The translations under genes and the position numbers were made by a program. Under the pieces are notes generated by a model. It did not search any database, was not told where the DNA came from, and saw nothing but the letters and a program-made list of their open reading frames with translations. A stretch of 64,000 nucleotides of DNA from Sphingobacterium tabacisoli (GTDB lineage: Bacteria > Bacteroidota > Bacteroidia > Sphingobacteriales > Sphingobacteriaceae). Below, piece by piece: positions 43,617 to 52,998 of the stretch. Within the stretch, counting starts at the first letter, position 1. Every line of letters begins with the position of its first letter. The stretch lies in assembly GCF_017908035.1 (NCBI RefSeq), contig NZ_JAEQMU010000001.1, positions 1,550,001 to 1,614,000 on the forward strand. The letters are read 5' to 3'.

Positions 43617-44540
43617 TTAAAAAAGATAACGGGGATAGACTCCAGTCTCTACAAGCTCCTGTATAGATCGCTGTACGATTATCTTATCTTCTTTGTAGGT
43701 GACCCCAAACCATTTGGCGCTTGTGCCAACTACCTCAAAATCCGCCAGAGAATTTCGAATCATATAATCGGCCACTGATGGTATAAAAAACTCCGCATTG
43801 GGGTGTTCCAGATTCTGTTCGACGAATACAGTAAACAAATCTAGTGCAACTTTAAAAATTTTGGGTGTAAAACCCCAAAAATTCATAGAGACCTGTGTAT
43901 CGGCATCTAAGAACTGTTCGGTATCATTTTCCTTGTAGGCAATATCTCTATTGCCGTCTCTTTCCTTATAGTATATTTTGGTTCGCTCTACAATCGCCTC
44001 TAGATTTCCTCTAGGGCTAACCGAACACACTCCACGAGATACAGAACCATGGTCCGACAATGTATTAGCCAGACGAAAGCCAATCATTCCCATATGCATA
44101 TTTGAAATTTTTGTACGCAGAAAATCAGCCATTTTCTGAAAAGCATCCCGCCCATAGAAATCATCAGCATTGATTACAGCAAACGGCTCATTAACATGTT
44201 CAAATGCACTAAGTACAGCATGACCTGTACCCCATGGCTTAATCCGCAACACATCATGCTTAATGCCAAACTTTCTTAAATCGGAGTCCTGTATAGCGTA
44301 GCGTACTTCAATTTTATGGGCTAGTTTCTCTTCATATAATGCGCGAAGGGTAGGTAACGACTCTGCCCGTATCACAAAAACGACTTTCCCAAACCCAGCC
44401 GCAATCGCATCGTAAATCGAATAGTCAAGAATAGTCTCTCCCGCTGGTCCAAAATCATCAAATTGCTTGAGGGTACCGTAACGGCTTCCCATTCCGGCAG
44501 CCATAATCAATAACGTCGGTTTACTTCTGTTTAAATTCAT
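43617..44540 (-). CDS. Sugar-phosphate nucleotidyltransferase family protein
   Basis: The 307-residue protein has the nucleotidyltransferase fold signature L-I-M-A-A-G-M-G-S-R-Y-G-T-L-K-Q and an acidic metal-binding segment (AVINADDFYGRDAF). The rest (WGTGHAVLSAFEHV, QVSMNFWGFTPKIF) fits sugar-1-phosphate nucleotidylyltransferases, although it lacks the C-terminal left-handed helix domain of GlmU and the usual length of GalU. It probably makes an NDP-sugar. It lies near, but upstream of, the exopolysaccharide genes, separated from the AraC regulator by a terminator, so it may supply the sugar donor. Confidence 0.8.
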   Translation of the reverse strand: MNLNRSKPTLLIMAAGMGSRYGTLKQFDDFGPAGETILDYSIYDAIAAGFGKVVFVIRAESLPTLRALYEEKLAHKIEVRYAIQDSDLRKFGIKHDVLRIKPWGTGHAVLSAFEHVNEPFAVINADDFYGRDAFQKMADFLRTKISNMHMGMIGFRLANTLSDHGSVSRGVCSVSPRGNLEAIVERTKIYYKERDGNRDIAYKENDTEQFLDADTQVSMNFWGFTPKIFKVALDLFTVFVEQNLEHPNAEFFIPSVADYMIRNSLADFEVVGTSAKWFGVTYKEDKIIVQRSIQELVETGVYPRYLF

Positions 44541-44693
44541 ATATTATAGTTACTTCTTAATATTCACCACCTGGCAGATCGGTTCGTCTTAACCGAACTA
44601 TCCCATATGCTGTCCTTCTCTCCATCAGAGACATACCTCCTACGTTGTACTTAAGCACATACAACCGGTACTTTTTTCACTTTTGACCACAAT

Positions 44694-44722
44694 GCAGAAG
44701 TGGCCATTTAGGCCACTTTTGC
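44694..44722. terminator. GC-rich hairpin
   Basis: Inverted repeat of 12 pairs including one G-T (core AAGTGGCC / GGCCACTT, loop ATTTA). A short T-run follows on the plus strand only. It is 340 bases after the MscS stop and could be a distal terminator or another RNA structure. Confidence 0.4.
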
Positions 44723-44926
44723 ATGCACGATTTATGAAAATTTATAACGGTAATAGAAAGTTTTATAGTCAAATATTGATGCCTAAACAAGTGCTACAGG
44801 TATCTATTAATGAGAACGAAGGTAACGATATGATTGAAAACTAAAAGTCTTATATCTTTGTCTCAAATTGACTATGACCAGGTGATATTATTCAAACACC
44901 GATCATAATAAAGAAGAGGAAGAAAA

Positions 44927-44961
44927 GTTTTCGGGCAGCGTCAAAACTTTCTACCGAAAAC
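44927..44961 (-). terminator. Possible terminator of MscS gene
   Basis: Stem GTTTTCGG / CCGAAAAC with a 19-base loop, followed on the minus strand by TTTTC. It lies about 100 bases after the MscS stop. Confidence 0.45.
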
Positions 44962-45059
44962 AACTATTCAAAAAAGATTATTGTGCTGGTTGACTCTCGT
45001 TATGTTTTTCGACAACGGAACAAAAAGAAGAAAGTCTTATCTTCTGGATATATAATTTA

Positions 45060-46364
45060 CTAGGAAGCTCTTTCCGCCATTACGTTACGCAAATCGTCAG
45101 AAGCGGGTAGCTCAAAGACTTCAAGGTGAAAATATTTAATAGCAGCAAAAAGATGATCGAATAAATCGGACATTGTATCTTCAAAAAATGCCCACTGTGT
45201 TCCCCTTGTAAACATATAGAGTTCTAAGGGTAAGCCATGTTCTGTAGGGGCTAATTGACGTACCAAAAGTGTTAATTCTTGATGAATCCCAGGATTTTTA
45301 CGTGCATAGGCCATTGCATAAGCACGAAATAATCCAATATTAGTCATCCGCCGACCGTTAACCAGTACACTGTCATCTATTCCCTCCCTTTTATTGAAAG
45401 CCGCTATCTCTTCTTCTCGCTTTTCAATATAGGGCTTCAATAGGGCAATTTTCTTGAGTTCTTGAATTTCATCTAGGGTGACATAGCGTATGGAAGAGAT
45501 CTTAATATTAATCGGCCGTTTTATCCGTCGACCACCGCTATCCTGCATACCTCTATAATTCTTGAACGAATCGCTAAGTAACGTATACGTCGGAATAGTC
45601 ACAATGGTTTTATCCCAGTTTTGAATACGTACATTATTCAAGTTTATCTGCAAGACATCACCATCTACTCCATACTTAGGCATTTCAATCCAATCCCCTA
45701 CCCGTACGGAATCATTGGCCGAGACTTGTATACTCGCCACGAATCCCAAAATTGTGTCTTTAAACACTAACATGAGGATTGCAGATGCTGCACCTAGAGA
45801 CACTAAAAATGACCATGGGGATTTACCCGTTAACAATGACACAACCAACATTCCAACAATGAAGATCAAAAAGATCTGTACCACCTGTAGGTAACTATCA
45901 ACCGGCTTATCCTTAAAGACCTTGGTACTCCTAAGTATGTCTCGCATGGTACGCAATATACTGTTGACCAAAGCATAGACAGCAAGTATCATCAGAATTG
46001 CCAGAAAGGTACTTAAAGCATTACTGAATACAGGAAACCCCATAAATATAAAGGGAAATACCTGCTGGGCTATAATAACTAGAATTAAACGGCTTAAATG
46101 AACCTGTACCCTATTATCGAGCAAACGATCATCCCAATCGGTGTTCGTCTTTTTTATAAATTTGCTTGCTAGGGTATTGAATACATACCGCGTTATATAA
46201 TCAACAATAACCAAAAGTATACAGGCGAAAAAAAGTAGTGCTCCAGAAGCTAATATATGATTAATCTGTTCCGTCAATCCAAATCGCTGAATCCAATCAA
46301 ACGTCTGTTGGTAAATTGCACTAGTCGATTGTTCGCTAAAATTCAGTATTGTCGTTTCTTCCAT
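45060..46364 (-). CDS. MscS-family mechanosensitive channel (YbdG-like)
   Basis: The 434-residue protein is a small-conductance mechanosensitive channel. It has about five membrane helices, the pore-lining Gly/Ala helix (LGAASAILMLVFKDTILGFVASIQV), and the MscS beta domain (VRVGDWIEMPKYGVDGDVLQINLNNVRIQNWDKTIVTIPTY). The length and extended C-terminal region are those of the YbdG branch. It opens on hypo-osmotic shock to release solutes. Single gene, not linked to its neighbours. Confidence 0.92.
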   Translation of the reverse strand: MEETTILNFSEQSTSAIYQQTFDWIQRFGLTEQINHILASGALLFFACILLVIVDYITRYVFNTLASKFIKKTNTDWDDRLLDNRVQVHLSRLILVIIAQQVFPFIFMGFPVFSNALSTFLAILMILAVYALVNSILRTMRDILRSTKVFKDKPVDSYLQVVQIFLIFIVGMLVVSLLTGKSPWSFLVSLGAASAILMLVFKDTILGFVASIQVSANDSVRVGDWIEMPKYGVDGDVLQINLNNVRIQNWDKTIVTIPTYTLLSDSFKNYRGMQDSGGRRIKRPINIKISSIRYVTLDEIQELKKIALLKPYIEKREEEIAAFNKREGIDDSVLVNGRRMTNIGLFRAYAMAYARKNPGIHQELTLLVRQLAPTEHGLPLELYMFTRGTQWAFFEDTMSDLFDHLFAAIKYFHLEVFELPASDDLRNVMAERAS

Positions 46365-46694
46365 ATCATCTTTTTTCAGTCCCCTTTACAAAGCATATAG
46401 CCTATAAATCTTCTTTGCTCAGATCCGCCTCTCCTAAAATAGAGACATGGATAGAACAAAGGAAAGCCATTCATTTCCGAAAAGGCACTCCAGTACATGT
46501 TGTCAATCGACTAAGATAACACAAATCTGCGGGCATCTACGTAATACTCCCCTCTTTTAACCATAATAAACCATGGTTTCCCAATTTATCCTGTGTATTC
46601 TAGTTGTTAAGTCCAAAGCTATACCCTCCCTCGGTAAAGCTATACATTTGGAAGAAAGCACAAATATGCCATTCATCCAAGTCAAGAAATAGTT
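46365..46694. other. Intergenic region with no recognised gene
   Basis: About 330 bases between an unknown anchored protein and the MscS gene, both on the minus strand. I see no reading frame, tRNA or strong terminator. It should carry the MscS promoter. Confidence 0.45.
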
Positions 46695-47456
46695 TTATTT
46701 TTTGTATATCAAATATATTCCTTTGTCCTTCCCCGATGTGTCGGTATTGGTTAAAGTAAATATCATAGTCTGGTTTTCGGAAAATGTAGTGGGGACTTCA
46801 AAAAGCTTTGCTTCAAACTTATACCCATCGTCCGTATTACTAGTTTCGACTTTAAAATCGATTTCGCCTTGAGGCATTTTCATTCTAAGATAAGCGGTAC
46901 CGTTCCAGTAGCATTTTGGCTTATGTCTCGCATCTAATAAATCATGAATCTGGAATGGATTTAATAGATTCCAATTAAAATGATTTCGCTTAAAATAAGC
47001 TACCCGAAGTACCCCATTTGAGTCATTCCAGTCAAAACCTTTGATCCCAAGTTTGTCTTTAAGAAATATTCCCCCGCTAGGTGGTTGCTTATTTTCGGGA
47101 AGGCTTTGCAAAATACGACCTTCAAAGTCCATTTGAATCCAGGAGGGCCCTTTATAAAAAATGCTTTCCCTGTCCTTCACATTGTCAATAGACAAATACC
47201 ATATATTCTCCCCATTCGGATCAAGGTATACAGCATCTTCATCTACTTTATTTCCTAATAACAGACAGGGTACATAGTCCAATTCGGCATTCGTCAGCCT
47301 TTTTATGATATATGGTCCGCTCTTTCTAATCTGAGAGAGGTAGCGATAGCTTTTATAAGAGGTCCTATTGCTACTCTGTGGATATATATACCACATACCC
47401 AATAAAATAGCAAAAAATAGTAAAAGTAAAGTAATCTGTGTGATCTTGAGCCTCAT
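46695..47456 (-). CDS. Unknown membrane-anchored protein
   Basis: A 253-residue protein with an N-terminal membrane helix (ITLLLLFFAILLGMWYIYP). The rest is beta-rich with many aromatic residues, probably periplasmic. No family or motif was recognised. It is a single gene, with no close partner. Confidence 0.55.
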   Translation of the reverse strand: MRLKITQITLLLLFFAILLGMWYIYPQSSNRTSYKSYRYLSQIRKSGPYIIKRLTNAELDYVPCLLLGNKVDEDAVYLDPNGENIWYLSIDNVKDRESIFYKGPSWIQMDFEGRILQSLPENKQPPSGGIFLKDKLGIKGFDWNDSNGVLRVAYFKRNHFNWNLLNPFQIHDLLDARHKPKCYWNGTAYLRMKMPQGEIDFKVETSNTDDGYKFEAKLFEVPTTFSENQTMIFTLTNTDTSGKDKGIYLIYKK

Positions 47457-47608
47457 CTGTTCAGTATATATTTTACTTATCTATCCACAAGAGTCATAAA
47501 ATGTTACCCTTAATTCCTCATTTAGATTGTGAGCAGTAAGAGTGAGATTTAAAATCAACCATGCCTCCTCCTTTACGGTTTCCCATAATTTAGGAAGTAC
47601 TTAAATCT

Positions 47609-47616
47609 TATTTTTG
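47609..47616 (+). promoter_or_regulatory. Possible promoter of PLDc_N gene
   Basis: TATTTTTG matches TAnnTTTG, 46 bases before the start at 47662. The -33 box is unclear. Confidence 0.35.
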
Positions 47617-47661
47617 TCAAATCAAAAGACTGAAAAACACATCAAACAATAGGTTAATAAT

Positions 47662-47904
47662 ATGCTTCCACAATTGATGGAGAATATAGAGCTCATCGCT
47701 CTAATAGTTCTTCTATTTACTTTTTTTGTTTACACGCTGTACCATGCTGTAAACAATCCTAAACTATATAGCGAAGAACGATTATTCTGGGTATTGATTA
47801 TTCTTCTGACTACATTTTTTGGATGGATTGTGTATTGGAAAGTTGGTAAAAACGGTAGCAACAGATCACAGATTCTTCTAAACAAAAGAGCCGATTACCC
47901 TTAG
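47662..47904 (+). CDS. Small PLDc_N-type membrane protein
   Basis: An 80-residue protein with two membrane helices: IALIVLLFTFFVYTLYHA and WVLIILLTTFFGWIVYW. The second has the G-W-I-x-Y-W pattern of the phospholipase D N-terminal (PLDc_N) domain, which occurs widely as stand-alone small membrane proteins. It has no catalytic domain. An alternative start is at 47677. Function is unknown. The terminator overlaps the stop codon. Confidence 0.65.
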   Translation: MLPQLMENIELIALIVLLFTFFVYTLYHAVNNPKLYSEERLFWVLIILLTTFFGWIVYWKVGKNGSNRSQILLNKRADYP

Positions 47905-47914
47905 TAACCGGCTC
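47888..47914. terminator. Bidirectional terminator
   Basis: Stem GAGCCG / CGGCTC extends past one mismatch to TTAC / GTAA with a 5-base loop. It overlaps the 3' end of the PLDc_N gene and also lies 37 bases after the SusD stop on the minus strand, with A and T runs on both sides. Confidence 0.75.
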
Positions 47915-47950
47915 AAAATAAAACCATCAATCTCAAAGGAGAAATAATAG

Positions 47951-49498
47951 CTAACTTTCTTTATTCCACCATACCTTTGTACCAATAACATCATCTCCTT
48001 GCCGCTCAAGCGCTTCTCTGTACTTTGTTCTATTCGTACTCTGTTCCTTTAATGGATAAATAAAGCGACTAGGAATTCCATCTCCTACCTCCGGCAGGAA
48101 CGGATAAGATACCTGAGACCCTTTTACGGTACCAGACCAGACAACATCCCCCTTCTTCACTAAAAATAGAGGATAGCCTGTTCGACGTATCTCTGACCAG
48201 CCCTCGATTCCCTGATTAAATAGCGCTAGATATTTCTGGCTTAATACATGCTCTTTATTGGCTATAGGCAACAGATTCAAATAATTATCTATTTCATTCT
48301 GATCACCTCCCCATTTCTCCAAAGAAGCCCGCACTCCCTTTTTGTACGCCTGCTCATCCCATCCTTTTATTTCTGAAATCAAGAACTGCACCTCTGCGTA
48401 TTCCATCAAAACTTCACCGTAGTTGGCAGCATCAATAACTGCACCTGGAAGCGATATTGAATCTACAGGGAATAAATCTGCCGCTGCTAATGGTAATCCA
48501 TATGGTTGCCCAAAGTATACGCCTTTACTATTTGGTTTTGCAAAAACTTTCAGCCGTGGATCTGCGATTCCGAAAGGTCCTCTACTTCCCTTCAATACGT
48601 CTACAATAACATGTGAAATGGCAAAATCCTTTCTATTTGCTGTGACTGTTGCCTGATACAGAGGCGCTTCATTTGGCGAAGAGTTCGAATATTTAAATAC
48701 CGCATTATCTGCATTAGATTCAAAAACGCCTTTGGCTAGGGCATCGTTTATATGCTCTGTTGCCAATGCAGGTAATTTATGTGCAATACGATTAGCCAAT
48801 CGCAGTCTCAGACTATTCGCAAATTTGGCCCATTTCAGATTGTTGCCATCATAGATAATATCCGAGTTCTTAAAAGTCTGTAGTTCTTTATACTTGAACA
48901 ATGTATCTGCCGACTGTTTTAACTCATTTAGAATATCGGTATATATTTTTTCCTGCGGAGCATACTTTGGAGTAAGATTATCCGGATTCTGCTGCAAAGC
49001 TTCAAAATCAGGATCTTTACTGCCATAAGATTGATAAGGAATATCTCCGAATACATCCGTCAGATTATGGAAAGCATAGGATTTCAATATTCGGGTGATC
49101 GCTATCTGATTAGTATTAGTTCCCACTCCTCCGGTAGTCACCCACTCTTTCGTTTTTTCATCCACATTCAACTTAATAATCTCATTGAGATTATTCAATG
49201 CCCGGTTTACCCCTGTCCAAAATACATCAGAATAATTTACTGGTATCATATAACGCGATTGGTCGGTATAGATATTCTGACTAAAATACTGCGCATACAG
49301 CTGCGCTCCGCGAAGATTCAGATCGGGATTCCTAACCGTATTTATCAAAAGTCGTTCACCTCCGACCAACAAGCTCGACGTACTTACGGCAGCCGGCTTA
49401 TTAGGGTCCGTATTGATCTCTTCAAAAATACGATCTGAACAACCTACAAGCTGTGCTGTAGCCAACAACAGTCCTATAATATATTTATATGCTTTCAT
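47951..49498 (-). CDS. SusD/RagB outer-membrane lipoprotein
   Basis: A 515-residue surface lipoprotein (signal MKAYKYIIGLLLATAQLVGC) of the SusD-like type 2 branch. Features are NTDPNKPAAVSTSSLLVGGERL near the N-terminus, RILKSYAFHNLTDVFGDIPY, and a C-terminal ALFNQGIEGWSEIRRTGYP. SusD proteins bind oligosaccharides and pass them to SusC. It starts 6 bases after the SusC stop and forms a two-gene unit with it, bounded by terminators. No hydrolase is in this unit, so the substrate is unknown. Confidence 0.92.
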   Translation of the reverse strand: MKAYKYIIGLLLATAQLVGCSDRIFEEINTDPNKPAAVSTSSLLVGGERLLINTVRNPDLNLRGAQLYAQYFSQNIYTDQSRYMIPVNYSDVFWTGVNRALNNLNEIIKLNVDEKTKEWVTTGGVGTNTNQIAITRILKSYAFHNLTDVFGDIPYQSYGSKDPDFEALQQNPDNLTPKYAPQEKIYTDILNELKQSADTLFKYKELQTFKNSDIIYDGNNLKWAKFANSLRLRLANRIAHKLPALATEHINDALAKGVFESNADNAVFKYSNSSPNEAPLYQATVTANRKDFAISHVIVDVLKGSRGPFGIADPRLKVFAKPNSKGVYFGQPYGLPLAAADLFPVDSISLPGAVIDAANYGEVLMEYAEVQFLISEIKGWDEQAYKKGVRASLEKWGGDQNEIDNYLNLLPIANKEHVLSQKYLALFNQGIEGWSEIRRTGYPLFLVKKGDVVWSGTVKGSQVSYPFLPEVGDGIPSRFIYPLKEQSTNRTKYREALERQGDDVIGTKVWWNKES

Positions 49499-49504
49499 CT
49501 CAGT

Positions 49505-52500
49505 CTAAAATTTAACGTTTACATTAAAACCATAAGTTACAGGAGTAGGAATATTTCCCCCTTCTATCCCCTGTACATTCCCCCCGCTGGAAGTAAACTC
49601 TGGATCGATATACTTACTTTTCGTATAGATGTTCCAAAGATTGCGGCCATACAGGGATACACCTATATCTCTAACCGTCTTTGTATTATTGATTTTGAAA
49701 TTATAACCAAGTGTCACCTCGCGTAATTTGACGAAAGTAGCGTCAAAAATAGAGAACGCTGTAGGCCCATTGTATTCATTTCTCGCCCACTGTTGCGCTG
49801 TAACCCGACTATCATTTTCTTTCACATTACTGACGGTATAAGTTCCATCCGCATTAAAACCAACATCAGCCTTCACCCCGTCCAATACAACACCAGTCTC
49901 CCGTATATTATTCGCTGCAGTCTTGTCCAATATTCCTGCATACATCCCCACTTTATAGGTTTGCGAGAAGAAGCTTCCTCCCACCCGACCATCAATTAGA
50001 AAACCGAGGCTGAAACGTTTGTAGCGAAATTGATTTTGAAAGCCAAAAATGTATTTTGGCAACACGGAGCCAAGTGGTGTCAATTGAGACGTTTTCATAT
50101 ATAGCCCATCTTTATCCAACACTTTACGTCCATCGTCTGTATATACAAAATCGTATCCTAGAAACTGTCCATAAGCTTCGCCTTCGCGGGCCACTAGATT
50201 AACCAATGCATCACTTAGCGTCAATGTATTGACCATATCATCGATCTCCACAATTTTATTTTGGTTTCTAGACCAGTTGAACATCGTATTCCACTCCAAG
50301 TCAGCCCCTTTGATAGGTGTACCTGTCAGTGTTACCTCAATTCCTTTATTATTGATTTTACCGGCATTGAGGACCTTCGTTTCGTAACCAAAAGAGGAAG
50401 AAACTGGAACAGCCAGTATCTGATTACGCGAGTCATTATTATAGTATGTTATATCCAGTCCCAAGCGATTACGGAATAACTGCAACTGGGCGCCAGTCTC
50501 CCAAGAAGTCGTCATCTCTGGCTTTAAGAACTCGTTATTCAGTTTTTGGGACAGGCTATTGGCAGGTCTACCGTCAAATGCTTGCTCTACATCATAGACT
50601 TTGGCCAGTTGATAAGGATCAGTAGCATTCCCCACCTGAGCCCAGCCTAATCTCACTTTTGCGAAAGAAAGCCAGTCCAATTGTTTTAATGCCTCTAATT
50701 GACTCAGAATAACACTTCCGGTCACCGAAGGATATAAAAATGAATTATTCTTAATGGGCAATGTCGAAGACCAATCATTCCGCAATGTCGCATCCAAAAA
50801 CAGATAATCTGCATAGCCTAAAGATACACTTCCATACAAAGAAGGAGTCCGCGTATGGTAACGGAAGTTATCTACCTTCACTGACGATGCATTTTTCAGG
50901 TTGTAATAATTAGGTACCACTAGACCTCCCTGCGTAATCGCATAATCTACTTTACGTTTTTGATCTCTCAGATTGGCCCCAGCATTAGCGACCAAAGACC
51001 AGTTGTCCCATCTCTTATTAGCCGTTGCCAAAAACTCATAATTATACTCATTCAATGTATTAGCAGCTTCTTCATATTGCGAAGTACTTCTAGAGTATAC
51101 AGCGATCCTATCCTGTGATCTAAAATTATACACGTCACCATGTGCTTTGGCATTCAGCGTTAACCAATCATTGACCTCATACTGTAATCCAACATTCCCA
51201 TAAAATCTATCCCTTTGTTCTTCCAAATAGCTTTCATAAGCCGACCAGAACGGGTTATCGATAAAACGTGTTGCTTTTCCGGCAGGTGTATTTTGCCATC
51301 CCGTCCTATTCCAAGCCTTTGGCGTACCGTCTGCCCGCTTATAGTCTTCCAACAACTTATAATCAACCTGTACCGCCCCCCATTGAAATGCTTCTAACAT
51401 GATATTTCTGTTCGATGCGCCCGACCAGGGCTTACCGACAGAGCTGTTCCTTACATAGTTTATGTTAGAAGTAATGCGAAGCTTACCAAGCTGCGTTCCT
51501 CCAGAAAAATTCAACGTGTTTCTATTCAACGTCGCATTGGGAACCGTACCACGCACATTTTTATTCGTATAAGAGAATCTGTAATTGGTATTTCCACTAG
51601 TTCCTGCTATAGCCAGGTTGTTCGTATTTGACAATCCAGTTCTAAAGAAATAATTTACGTCATGCTTCGGGTATACCCAGGGAGTAGTCTTCAGATAAGC
51701 AGCTGCATCTTCAGGATCCAATGCGTACCACTGCAATACTTGCTGCCCATCTAGACGCGGTCCCCAGCTTTCGTCCGAAGCATAGTCTACGATCTGATAA
51801 TCCTTTCCGTTGATTTCCTGTGTTTTAAAATCCTTAGAATAGCCCTGTCCGTATAATTTTTGTCTCTTGGGCAGGCGAACCACATTTTCAAATTCCAGTC
51901 CTGTATTAACTGAAATATCCACCCGCTCACCTTTAGCCGCTTTTTTAGTCGTAATCAGAATCACTCCGTTGGCAGCTCTCGAACCATATAATGCTGCAGC
52001 TGTCGGTCCCTTCAAGACGGTTACACTTGCAATATCATCCGGATTTATATCTTGAATCAAGTTTCCTACATCTTTTCCTGCGCTACCATTGATGGTCGAG
52101 GTTGTATTCAGGTCGCTGTTATCAATAGGTGTACCATCGATCACATAAAGCGGTTGATTATTTCCAGCGATAGAGTTGATTCCCCGTAAGAGTACGCGAG
52201 AAGAACCTCCCATATTACCTCCAGAAGAAATTACCTGAAGACCGGCAACTTTACCAGAAAGAGCACTCACGGCGTTCGTCGGTCTTGTCTGCAATTCGCT
52301 GCCTTTCACTTCTTGTACTGCGTAGCCCAAAGCCTTCTTTTCACGAGATATCCCCAAGGCTGTGACGACCACCTCATTCAACTGTTCCGATATCGGGACT
52401 AAGGTAACAAGTAGATCTCCTGAAAGTGAAAAACTCTGTAAAGTTTGTTCTTCATATCCGATATAACTAACGCTAACACGTGGCTTATCCGCCTTGATAC

Positions 52501-52690
52501 TCAATTGAAAACGTCCATCGGAATCGGTTTGCGTTTTGACTAGTGTAGCGAGATCCGTAACTGTCGCTCCTGCTATAGCCTGCCCTTCTTGGTTAACAAC
52601 TCTTCCAGCGAGGGAAGATTGGGCGTAGATTTTTCCTGTCCCGAGGGCAATAGCCGCCCAGACGAGACTTGTATGTAAAGCTCTGTTCAT
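49505..52690 (-). CDS. SusC/RagA TonB-linked outer-membrane transporter
   Basis: The 1061-residue protein begins with a signal peptide, then a carboxypeptidase-regulatory-like domain (about 27-105, LAGRVVNQEGQAIAGATV), then a TonB-dependent plug (about 120-240: VSALSGKVAGLQVISSGG, LLRGINSIAGNNQPLYVIDGTPI) and a long 22-strand barrel ending NVKF. It transports substrate bound by the adjacent SusD, powered by TonB. A possible -7 element (CAAATATA on the plus strand, 52824-52831) precedes it. It is separated from the upstream operon by a terminator. Confidence 0.93.
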   Translation of the reverse strand: MNRALHTSLVWAAIALGTGKIYAQSSLAGRVVNQEGQAIAGATVTDLATLVKTQTDSDGRFQLSIKADKPRVSVSYIGYEEQTLQSFSLSGDLLVTLVPISEQLNEVVVTALGISREKKALGYAVQEVKGSELQTRPTNAVSALSGKVAGLQVISSGGNMGGSSRVLLRGINSIAGNNQPLYVIDGTPIDNSDLNTTSTINGSAGKDVGNLIQDINPDDIASVTVLKGPTAAALYGSRAANGVILITTKKAAKGERVDISVNTGLEFENVVRLPKRQKLYGQGYSKDFKTQEINGKDYQIVDYASDESWGPRLDGQQVLQWYALDPEDAAAYLKTTPWVYPKHDVNYFFRTGLSNTNNLAIAGTSGNTNYRFSYTNKNVRGTVPNATLNRNTLNFSGGTQLGKLRITSNINYVRNSSVGKPWSGASNRNIMLEAFQWGAVQVDYKLLEDYKRADGTPKAWNRTGWQNTPAGKATRFIDNPFWSAYESYLEEQRDRFYGNVGLQYEVNDWLTLNAKAHGDVYNFRSQDRIAVYSRSTSQYEEAANTLNEYNYEFLATANKRWDNWSLVANAGANLRDQKRKVDYAITQGGLVVPNYYNLKNASSVKVDNFRYHTRTPSLYGSVSLGYADYLFLDATLRNDWSSTLPIKNNSFLYPSVTGSVILSQLEALKQLDWLSFAKVRLGWAQVGNATDPYQLAKVYDVEQAFDGRPANSLSQKLNNEFLKPEMTTSWETGAQLQLFRNRLGLDITYYNNDSRNQILAVPVSSSFGYETKVLNAGKINNKGIEVTLTGTPIKGADLEWNTMFNWSRNQNKIVEIDDMVNTLTLSDALVNLVAREGEAYGQFLGYDFVYTDDGRKVLDKDGLYMKTSQLTPLGSVLPKYIFGFQNQFRYKRFSLGFLIDGRVGGSFFSQTYKVGMYAGILDKTAANNIRETGVVLDGVKADVGFNADGTYTVSNVKENDSRVTAQQWARNEYNGPTAFSIFDATFVKLREVTLGYNFKINNTKTVRDIGVSLYGRNLWNIYTKSKYIDPEFTSSGGNVQGIEGGNIPTPVTYGFNVNVKF

Positions 52691-52998
52691 ATTAAAAATA
52701 ACACTAATTAATGGTTAAAAACTAACGGCTAATGTTTTTGGGAATAATCCGTCCTCTCCCTCGATTATCCCCTCAACACATTCGGAAAAAGAATTGTTGT
52801 ATCATATTTCATTATTAAAAAGACAAATATACATATAATCCACCTAATTAGTAGACTTTAGTGCAAATACAACATAAGTAACTCAAAATCAGTGTAAATA
52901 AAAAAATGCAATCTCCAACTGAAATTGCATTTTAGCACTTTTAATATATTTAAACAAAATAGGTGAAATCAAATCACAGCCTCTACTCCAGCAGGAGG
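52691..52998. other. Intergenic region with promoter and terminator
   Basis: About 310 bases between the SusC start and the YidR-like gene stop. It contains the terminator at 52904-52932 for the upstream operon, and a TATATTTG element (minus strand, 52824-52831) that fits TAnnTTTG about 134 bases before the SusC start; its -33 box is not at normal spacing. Confidence 0.5.
52904..52932 (-). terminator. Terminator at the end of the glycan-utilisation operon
   Basis: Perfect 9-bp stem AAATGCAAT / ATTGCATTT with an 11-base loop, followed on the minus strand by TTTTTATTTAC. It lies about 65 bases after the YidR-like gene stop and isolates the operon from the next SusC/SusD pair. Confidence 0.8.

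Larger units (their letters stand above)
44541..45059. other. Intergenic region with two hairpins
   Basis: About 520 bases between the MscS gene and the nucleotidyltransferase gene. It contains a GC-rich hairpin at 44694-44722 and a second at 44927-44961. No gene was recognised. It should hold the promoter for the nucleotidyltransferase. Confidence 0.45.
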
